The notes beneath the pieces were generated by a model that saw only the letters and a program-made list of their open reading frames with translations, was not told where the DNA came from and searched no databases. Of a stretch of 64,000 bases of DNA, positions 40,448 through 46,681 are shown in pieces. Source of the stretch: Curtobacterium salicis. Lineage in GTDB: Bacteria > Actinomycetota > Actinomycetes > Actinomycetales > Microbacteriaceae. The stretch is taken from NCBI RefSeq assembly GCF_011759505.1, contig NZ_JAAOYO010000004.1:124001-188000 (forward strand). Reading direction: 5' to 3'. The stretch's first letter is position 1. Each line of letters starts with the position of its first letter. The translations under genes were made by a program, and so were the position numbers.

Positions 40448-40508
40448 GCGCAGCGAGCGCAGTGACCGGAGCGGGCGCAGCGGGCGCAGCGGGCGCTGCG
40501 GGCGCAGG
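40442..40508. repeat. Short 9-bp repeats between convergent genes
   Basis: Repeats of GCGGGCGCA and variants fill the gap between the Lrp stop and the GNAT stop. It has no gene. It resembles slippage-born simple sequence. Confidence 0.65.
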
Positions 40509-40940
40509 TCAGCGCGTCCGGACCATCGGGGTGTGCGGGATCGCGTCCTCGAGGAAGTCCTCACCCGAGCGCACGAAGCCGAACTGCGCGTACCACTCGC
40601 CGAGGTGCGCCTGCGCGTTGATGCTGATCCGCTCGGACCGGCTCTCGGCGATCGCGGCCTCCATGAGTGCGGCGCCGAGGCCCTTCCCGCGGGCGTGTGC
40701 AGCCGTCGCGACACGGCCGATGCGCTCGGTGCCGTCGGGTTCACGGAGCAGCCGGAGCGTCGCGTCGACCGAACCGCTGCCGGCCCAGAACTGCACCGTG
40801 CCGGGCTCCAGGTCGCGGCCGTCGATGTCGTCGTAGGCGCACTCCTGCTCGACCACGAACACGTCCTGCCGCAGCCGGAGGATCTCGTGCAGGGTGACGA
40901 CGTCGAGGTTGCGGGTGGGGGCACTGAAGGTCGAGGTCAC
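40509..40940 (-). CDS. ElaA-like GNAT acetyltransferase
   Basis: 143 aa. ElaA-subfamily GNAT: LHEILRLRQDVFVVEQ, CAYDDIDGRDLEPGTVQFWAG and the acetyl-CoA loop IGRVATAAHARGKGLGAALMEAAI (Q/RxxGxG/A variant RGKGLG). Further, QAHLGEWYAQFGFVRSGEDFLEDAIPHTPM is diagnostic of ElaA. GTG at 40940 with AGGAAA upstream; a start at 41069 would add unrelated sequence. Substrate unknown. Convergent with the Lrp regulator. Confidence 0.87.
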   Translation of the reverse strand: MTSTFSAPTRNLDVVTLHEILRLRQDVFVVEQECAYDDIDGRDLEPGTVQFWAGSGSVDATLRLLREPDGTERIGRVATAAHARGKGLGAALMEAAIAESRSERISINAQAHLGEWYAQFGFVRSGEDFLEDAIPHTPMVRTR

Positions 40941-41047
40941 GCCGTTTCCTGACTTTTTCTTGGGAATGGGTTCCGCACGATGCCCATCGAGGCGTACCGT
41001 GCCGGTCAACCACTCTACGTGCGCAGCCGAGATCAGGAGGTGAGCGC

Positions 41048-42583
41048 ATGGACGCATCGATGCGTGCACCCCTGAACGCGGTCATCCGCTGGGCTCTCAT
41101 GGCCTGCGGCACCGCGGCGGCACTGGTGCTGCTCTCGCTCGTCTTCGGTGCTCGGCCCGCTGCTGCGGCCGGCCCACTCGGCCTGGGTGGAGCGTCCCCG
41201 AGCAGCGCGCAGACGACCACGTCGCAGCGTCCGGACGGCCTGCTCGGCAGCGTTGTGTCCGGCGTCGGCGGAACCGTGGAGGGCGTCACACAGGGAGTCG
41301 GTCAGGCCGTCGGGAGCGTCGTCGCACCCGTCCGACAGGCTCCCGTACCAGCGGCTCCTGCGCCGGCTCCGGCCGCGCCGGCTCCGACCGCGCCGGCTCC
41401 GGTCGTACCCGCACCGGCGGCACCCGCCCCGGTCCCCGCTCCCGCAGCCCCGGCCCCGGCCCCGGCACCCGCAGCGCCGGCTCCGGCTCCGCACCCGTCG
41501 AGCCCCGTGATCCCGGCCCCGGCAGCACCGTCGCCGGCCACTCCGGTCGCCGCAGCGCCGACCCCCGCCGGTGCGCACTCCGGCTCCGCTGCAGCCCCGG
41601 CGCCGGCCTCGGACCGGCCTGCCGCGAAGCCCACGACCACACCCGCCACAGCACCGACGACCCGCCCGGGCACCTCGCTCGTCGGCGGCGTCCTGTCGGG
41701 CGTGAGCGCAGCCTCCCGGCCCGTCACCGACACCGTCGGATCGGTCCTCGACCCCGTCACCGGGGCCGTGCAGGGCGTCGCCGGTGACCGTCCGGTGACC
41801 GCGATCGTGGCCGTCGTCGACCGGGTGGTCGGGAGCCTCCCGGTCGTCGGCGGACTGCTCGGTGACGACACCGTCGGCGCGGTCACCGCGCCCGTCACGG
41901 GCGTCGTCGACGACACCCTCGGTTCGGTCGGCGAGGTCGTCGGCAGCGTGCCCGGCGTCGTCGCCCAGGTCCCCGACGTGGTCGGCGCCCTGCCCGGTGC
42001 GGGTGGCGGGCTCCTGCCGGGAGGCTCCCTCCCCGGTGTCGACGTCCCCCCGGTCCCCGTCGTGGTCGCCCCCGGTACCGGTGGCACGACCCTGCCGACG
42101 GCGCCGACCGGCTCCGTGCCTCCCGTCGTCGTCACAGCGCCTCCCGCGGCCGACGGGCGACCCGTCCAGGAGCCCACCCCGTCGACGACCGCGCTGGTCG
42201 CCCCGGGCGCAACAGCCGAGATCCTCACGCCGGACTCCCGGTCGACCGCGACGAACCCGTCCGTCGTCCGCTCGGGCACCGCGGCACTCGTCACAGGCCC
42301 GCTCGCCGACGAGTCGTCGTCGAACCCCCTGGCTGCCGCGACGATCGGCGGTCAGGCCCTGATCCTCCCGGACGGCGGCTCGCCGATGCGCGCACCGTTC
42401 GAGGGCGCCACCGGTGGCACCGCAGGCGGAACCGCCGCTGTTGGGTCGGGTGGCGCGACCGTGATCGGCACCGTCGGTGCCGACGCAGAGACCTCCCCCC
42501 TCGCCGCGGGACACCGCGGTCCGGTCACCGACGAGGCGCTCCCGGCGTCGCTCGTCGGCGACCACGACGTCGCCCCTGATTGA
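41048..42583 (+). CDS. Secreted Pro/Ala-rich protein
   Basis: 511 aa. Signal peptide MDASMRAPLNAVIRWALMAC with a hydrophobic stretch to ARPAAAA, cut about residue 40. Residues 95-205 are almost wholly Pro and Ala (PAPAAPAPAP-type repeats). Before and after are Val/Gly-rich amphipathic stretches: LLGSVVSGVGGTVEGVTQGVG and VGGVLSGVSAASRPVTDTVGSVLDPVTGAVQGV. The C-terminal third has no membrane anchor or sorting motif. Perfect AGGAGGTG ribosome site 5 bases before ATG 41048. Upstream of, and likely co-functional with, the chaplin-like LAYTG protein. Role probably structural on the surface; not a recognised family. Confidence 0.72.
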   Translation: MDASMRAPLNAVIRWALMACGTAAALVLLSLVFGARPAAAAGPLGLGGASPSSAQTTTSQRPDGLLGSVVSGVGGTVEGVTQGVGQAVGSVVAPVRQAPVPAAPAPAPAAPAPTAPAPVVPAPAAPAPVPAPAAPAPAPAPAAPAPAPHPSSPVIPAPAAPSPATPVAAAPTPAGAHSGSAAAPAPASDRPAAKPTTTPATAPTTRPGTSLVGGVLSGVSAASRPVTDTVGSVLDPVTGAVQGVAGDRPVTAIVAVVDRVVGSLPVVGGLLGDDTVGAVTAPVTGVVDDTLGSVGEVVGSVPGVVAQVPDVVGALPGAGGGLLPGGSLPGVDVPPVPVVVAPGTGGTTLPTAPTGSVPPVVVTAPPAADGRPVQEPTPSTTALVAPGATAEILTPDSRSTATNPSVVRSGTAALVTGPLADESSSNPLAAATIGGQALILPDGGSPMRAPFEGATGGTAGGTAAVGSGGATVIGTVGADAETSPLAAGHRGPVTDEALPASLVGDHDVAPD

Positions 42584-42587
42584 GATC

Positions 42588-42618
42588 GGTGCACCTGCCC
42601 GCCATGGCAGGACGCACC
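42588..42618 (+). terminator. Hairpin between the two surface-protein genes
   Basis: GGTGC (42588-42592) with CCTGCC (42594-42599) pairs to GGCAGG (42606-42611) and GCACC (42614-42618), with small bulges. It starts 5 bases after the stop. No T-run; may attenuate or stabilise the mRNA. Confidence 0.5.
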
Positions 42619-42669
42619 ATAGACCGCCCCGTGCGGTCGACCAACCATCTCGATCAGGAGTGAACGACC

Positions 42670-45018
42670 ATGAACAAGAACGTCTCCCGAGGGCTCTTCT
42701 TCGCCCTCTGTGTGGGCGGGCTGACGCTCGGTGGGGCCGTCGCGGCGAACGCGGCGACGACCACCGGAGCGGACGGCATCGCCTCCGGAACCCAGGTCGC
42801 GCCGAACGTCGACGCACCGGTCTCCGTCACCCGCAACGCCTTCGGCATCGTCGGTGACGCCGTCTCGGCAGCCACGGCTCCGGCTGCGGCTCCGGCTGCT
42901 CCCGCGCCGGCTCCGGCTCCGGCTCCCGCGCCGGCTCCGGCTCCGGCCGCACCGGCACCCGCCCCGGCTCCGGCACCCGCCGCGCCGACGACCAGCGGCG
43001 CTGACGGCATCGCGTCCGGCATCCAGGCGGCGCCCGAGGTCACGGCGCCGGTCACCGTCAGCGGCAACGCCGTCGGTGTCCTCGGCGACGCTGCTGCGGC
43101 GCCGGCACCGGCTGCACCGCCGGCCCCGGCCCCGGCTGCTCCGGCAGCCGCACCGTCGACCACCGGCACGGACGGCGTGCTCTCCGGCACCCAGGTGGCC
43201 GGCGACGTCGACCTCCCGGTGACCCTCGGCGGCAACGCCGTCGCCGTCGCCGGGGACGCCACCAGCACCGGCTCCGGCACGAGTGCCCCTGCCCCGGCGC
43301 CTGCTGCTCCGGCGTCCACGTCGGGTGCCGACGGTCTGCTGTCCGGCACCCAGCTCCTGCCCGTCGTCGCGATCCCGGTCACGGTGTCGGGCAACGGCAT
43401 CGGAGTCCTCGGGGACGGAAGCGCGACAGGTCCGTCCGCACCGGCCGCCTCGTCCGGGTCCGGTTCGACGGGAGGCTCGTCCTCCCCGTCGACGTCGGGT
43501 TCCGACGGCCTCATCTCCGGCACACAGCTGATCGGGACCGTCTCGGTGCCGATCACGGTGACCGGGAACGGCATCGGCGTGGTCGGTGACGGTGCGAGCA
43601 CCGGTGGTTCGACCACGGGCACGGGCACTGGTGGTTCGACCACCGGCACCGGCACGGGTACCGCGCCGGCTGCTGGTGGAACCACTTCGGGTGAGGACGG
43701 CATCGGATCGGGTACGCAGGTGTCGCCGGTCGTCTCGGTTCCGGTCTCGGTCGGTGGGAACGGCATCGGCGTCGTCGGTGACGGCACGAGCACCGGTGGT
43801 TCGACCACGGGCACGGGCACTGGCACCGGCACCGCACCGACTGCTGGTGGAACCACTTCGGGTGAGGACGGCATCGGATCCGGCACGCAGGTCATCCCGG
43901 TGATCAACATCCCGGTCACGGTCGGTGGGAACGGCATCGGCGTCGTCGGTGACGGCACGAGCACCGGCGGTTCGCCCACGGGCACCGGCACGGGTACCGC
44001 GCCGGCTGCTGGCGGGACGACCTCCGGTTCGGACGGCGTCGGGTCGGGCACGCAGGTGTCGCCGGTCGTCTCGGTTCCGGTCACGGTCGGTGGGAACGGC
44101 ATCGGCGTCGTCGGTGACGGCACGAGCACCGGTGGTTCGAGCACCGGCACCGGCACCGGCACCGGCACTGCGCCGGCTGCTGGCGGAACCACTTCGGGCG
44201 AGGACGGCATCGGTTCCGGGACGCAGGTCGTCCCGGTGATCGACATCCCGGTCACGGTCGGTGGGAACGGCATCGGCGTCGTCGGTGACGGCACGAGCAC
44301 CGGTGGCCCGACCACCGGTACCGGCACGAGCACCGGTGGCCCGACCACCGGCACCGGCACGACGCCCGTCGGCGGTGGCAGCACCTCCGGTGCTGGCGGC
44401 ATCGGTTCGGGCACGCAGGTCATCCCAGTGATCGACATCCCGGTCACGGTCGGCGGGAACGGCATCGGCATCATCGGTGACGGCTCCAGCAGCACCCCGG
44501 TCACCACGACCCCGGGCACGAACCCCGGTACCGACCCGGGCACCGACCCTGGCACGAACCCGGGTACCGACCCTGGCACGAACCCGGGTACCGACCCTGG
44601 CACGAACCCGGGTACCGACCCCGGCACGGACCCCGGTACGAACCCCGGTACCGACCCCGGTACGAACCCCGGTACGAACCCGGGCACCGGCCCGGTCACC
44701 GGGACGCCGAGCACCAACCCCGTGCCGGTGACGGGGACGACGACCGACCCGGGCACGCCGGTCACCGCTGTCCCTGCCGTGGGCACCGACCCGGCCGGCA
44801 CGGTCCGGATCGCTCCGGCCGCGCAGGTCACCACTCGCACCACGGCCGCTCCGGTCGGCACCACGGTGACGGGCACGGGTACCAGCTCCGGCAGCACGGA
44901 GTCTGACCTCGCCACCCTCGCCTACACGGGAGCGGAACGTCCGGTCCTCCCGGCCCTCGCGGCACTCCTGCTGCTGCTGGCCGGTCTCGGGACGATGGCA
45001 CTGCGACGTCGCCACTGA
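42670..45018 (+). CDS. Chaplin-like repeat protein with LAYTG sorting signal
   Basis: 782 aa. Signal peptide (MNKNVSRGLFFALCVGGLTL, cut after VAANA). Then ten chaplin-like repeats, each about 32 aa: G-x-DG-x-x-SGTQ-V-x-P-V-x-x-PVTV-x-GN-GIGVVGD-G. They are separated by Pro/Ala linkers (early repeats) or Gly/Ser/Thr linkers (later). Unlike Streptomyces chaplins, no cysteines occur. Residues 618-673 are fourteen [N/D]PGT units. The end is LATLAYTGAERP, a hydrophobic helix and RRRH: an LAxTG signal for a class E sortase. AGGAG upstream of ATG 42670. Best guess is a cell-wall-attached, possibly amyloid-forming surface protein. No sortase in the window. Confidence 0.85.
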   Translation: MNKNVSRGLFFALCVGGLTLGGAVAANAATTTGADGIASGTQVAPNVDAPVSVTRNAFGIVGDAVSAATAPAAAPAAPAPAPAPAPAPAPAPAAPAPAPAPAPAAPTTSGADGIASGIQAAPEVTAPVTVSGNAVGVLGDAAAAPAPAAPPAPAPAAPAAAPSTTGTDGVLSGTQVAGDVDLPVTLGGNAVAVAGDATSTGSGTSAPAPAPAAPASTSGADGLLSGTQLLPVVAIPVTVSGNGIGVLGDGSATGPSAPAASSGSGSTGGSSSPSTSGSDGLISGTQLIGTVSVPITVTGNGIGVVGDGASTGGSTTGTGTGGSTTGTGTGTAPAAGGTTSGEDGIGSGTQVSPVVSVPVSVGGNGIGVVGDGTSTGGSTTGTGTGTGTAPTAGGTTSGEDGIGSGTQVIPVINIPVTVGGNGIGVVGDGTSTGGSPTGTGTGTAPAAGGTTSGSDGVGSGTQVSPVVSVPVTVGGNGIGVVGDGTSTGGSSTGTGTGTGTAPAAGGTTSGEDGIGSGTQVVPVIDIPVTVGGNGIGVVGDGTSTGGPTTGTGTSTGGPTTGTGTTPVGGGSTSGAGGIGSGTQVIPVIDIPVTVGGNGIGIIGDGSSSTPVTTTPGTNPGTDPGTDPGTNPGTDPGTNPGTDPGTNPGTDPGTDPGTNPGTDPGTNPGTNPGTGPVTGTPSTNPVPVTGTTTDPGTPVTAVPAVGTDPAGTVRIAPAAQVTTRTTAAPVGTTVTGTGTSSGSTESDLATLAYTGAERPVLPALAALLLLLAGLGTMALRRRH
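42769..44484 (+). repeat. Ten chaplin-like coding repeats
   Basis: Repeat units 6-10 (from about 43680) are nearly identical in DNA, e.g. GGCATCGGCGTCGTCGGTGA recurs four times, while units 1-5 are diverged. The core in every unit is SGTQ (SGIQ once), then P[VI][TS][VL]xxN. Homologous recombination could change the repeat number. Confidence 0.9.
44521..44688 (+). repeat. Fourteen 12-bp NPGT/DPGT coding repeats
   Basis: 14 units of 12 bases encoding Asn/Asp-Pro-Gly-Thr between the chaplin-like region and the sorting signal. A rigid, extended wall-spanning stalk is the likely role. Confidence 0.9.
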
Positions 45019-45067
45019 CGCCACTCTGCTGAACAGCAGGCCGCCGGGCTCTGCACAACAGAAGCCA

Positions 45068-45097
45068 CCCCGAACCACGGCATCCCGTGGTTCGGGG
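45068..45097 (+). terminator. Rho-independent-type terminator after the surface-protein gene
   Basis: CCCCGAACCACGG and its exact complement (13 pairs) around a CATC loop, followed by GCGGTTTCCGTTG, 50 bases after the stop at 45018. Confidence 0.85.
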
Positions 45098-45304
45098 CGG
45101 TTTCCGTTGTGCGCGGGCCAACCGCACCAGCCGATCGGCGGCCGGCGGCCGGGCGCACGCGAAGCGCCAGCGGCCCGGCGACCCGCGGACCGCACCCGTC
45201 CTGGGGGAGCACTGAGTGCCTCCTGGGTGGCCCGCGCCGCTTGCTGAACACAGCGGCAGCCGACCGGCGGCTGTGCGTCAGCTGGACGGCAGCACGATGA
45301 ACGC
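45098..45304. other. Intergenic region before the esterase gene
   Basis: 207 bases without a convincing gene. The GTG of the following gene at 45305 has only a weak ribosome site (GGACGG about 20 bases upstream). I saw no clear promoter or operator. Confidence 0.3.
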
Positions 45305-46681
45305 GTGCCATCCGACCTGCTCCAGCTCCCGATCGTCCTCCCGGCCGTGCTCGTGCCGGTGGACGTCGTCGCCGTCGTCCTCGTCCTCCTGACGGTCGTC
45401 GGCCCACGGGGACGCAGCAGGGGGACGGACACCCCGGCAGGCCCGGTCCGGCATCGCTGGGACCGCGGTCTGCCGGCCGTGCTGGTGCGGGTCGCCGCCC
45501 TGGCGGTGGGCGCCGGCATCGGACTGGTCGCCGTCTGGTGGTTCGGCGACGTCCGGGACCTCTTCGGGGTCTCGTTCACCCCGGTGACCCGCATGTGGGT
45601 CGCGTTCACCACGGCCGCCGTCCTGCTCTTCCTCGTCGTCCTCGTGCAGGGCGGGAACGGCCGTCGCGTCGTGGCGCTCGCCGCTGCGCTGGCCGTCGCC
45701 CTCACCGCCGGACTCGGCATCAACGTCGACTTCGGTGCCTACCGCACCATCGGCGAGGCCGTCACCCCGAACCCGTACCCGACCGGGCGCCTCGACCACC
45801 AGCACCCGGCGCGCGCCGGAGCCCACGAGGTGGACGCGGCGACCTGGACCGCGCCGGTCGGCATGCCCCGGCACGGCCGGACCCTCGCGGTCCGGATCCC
45901 CGCGACGGTCTCGCGGTTCCACGCCCGGCGCGCGGTCGTGTGGCTGCCGCCGGCTGCACAGGTCGCCGATCCGCCGACCCTCCCGGTCCTCGTGGTGCTC
46001 TCCGGGCAGCCCGGCCAGCCGTCCGACATGTTCCAGACCGGTCGGATCGGCACGTTCCTCGACCGCTACGCAGCCGCGCACCAGGGCCTCGCACCCATCG
46101 TCGTCTCGCCCGACCAGCTCGGCGCACCGGAGCGGAACCCGATGTGCGTCGACAGCCGACGACTCGGACGGAGCGCGACCTACGTGATGACGGACACCGT
46201 GCGGTGGATCCGGCAGCACCTCGACGTCGCGTCCACACGGTCGGCCTGGGGGATCGGCGGCTTCTCGCAGGGCGCGACCTGCTCCATGCAGTTCTCCAGT
46301 GCACACCCGGAGGTGTTCGGCGCGACCCTCGCGATCTCGAGCGAGCTGGCTCCGGCGAACGGGTCCCTCGAGCACACCGTCGACGTCGGGTTCGGCGGGT
46401 CGCGTCGCGCGTACGACCGGGCGACCCCGGAGGCACTGCTCGCCGCCCACGCGCCGTACCGTGGCCACCTGACGGTGTTCGGCTACGGCGAGGACGACGC
46501 CCCGTACGAGCGGTCGACGCTCGCCCTCCGCGCGGCCTCGGCCCGAGCCGGCATCGCGACGACCCTCGTCGTCTCCCCGGGTTCCGCGCACGACTGGAAC
46601 ACGGTCCGGTACGTGCTCGGTCGTGGCCTGCCGACCGTGATCGCCCACCTCGGTCTCCCGGTGGGCGAGGTCCGACGGTGA
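45305..46681 (+). CDS. Membrane-anchored esterase of the alpha/beta-hydrolase fold
   Basis: 458 aa. Four hydrophobic segments fill residues 1-140 (e.g. VDVVAVVLVLLTVVG, RVAALAVGAGIGLVAVWW, RMWVAFTTAAVLLFLVVLV, VVALAAALAVALTAGLG). An extracytoplasmic esterase domain of the Ag85/EstD type follows: VLVVLSGQPGQPSDMFQTG, nucleophile GGFSQGATCSMQ (Ser near residue 320), GYGEDDAPYERS and SPGSAHDWNTVRYVL, where Asp and His complete the triad. The stop overlaps the MprF-like start (GTGA), so an aminoacyl-phospholipid hydrolase is a plausible role. GTG start 45305. Confidence 0.78.
   Translation: MPSDLLQLPIVLPAVLVPVDVVAVVLVLLTVVGPRGRSRGTDTPAGPVRHRWDRGLPAVLVRVAALAVGAGIGLVAVWWFGDVRDLFGVSFTPVTRMWVAFTTAAVLLFLVVLVQGGNGRRVVALAAALAVALTAGLGINVDFGAYRTIGEAVTPNPYPTGRLDHQHPARAGAHEVDAATWTAPVGMPRHGRTLAVRIPATVSRFHARRAVVWLPPAAQVADPPTLPVLVVLSGQPGQPSDMFQTGRIGTFLDRYAAAHQGLAPIVVSPDQLGAPERNPMCVDSRRLGRSATYVMTDTVRWIRQHLDVASTRSAWGIGGFSQGATCSMQFSSAHPEVFGATLAISSELAPANGSLEHTVDVGFGGSRRAYDRATPEALLAAHAPYRGHLTVFGYGEDDAPYERSTLALRAASARAGIATTLVVSPGSAHDWNTVRYVLGRGLPTVIAHLGLPVGEVRR

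Noticed and set aside
45068..45097. Regulatory RNA at the hairpin after the chaplin-like gene
   Set aside because: Position, perfect stem and following T-rich bases are those of an ordinary terminator.
42352..45723. Long minus-strand reading frames across the chaplin-like gene
   Set aside because: They are the mirror of a repetitive high-GC gene; no ribosome site, no conserved domain, and the plus-strand protein has a signal peptide and sorting motif.
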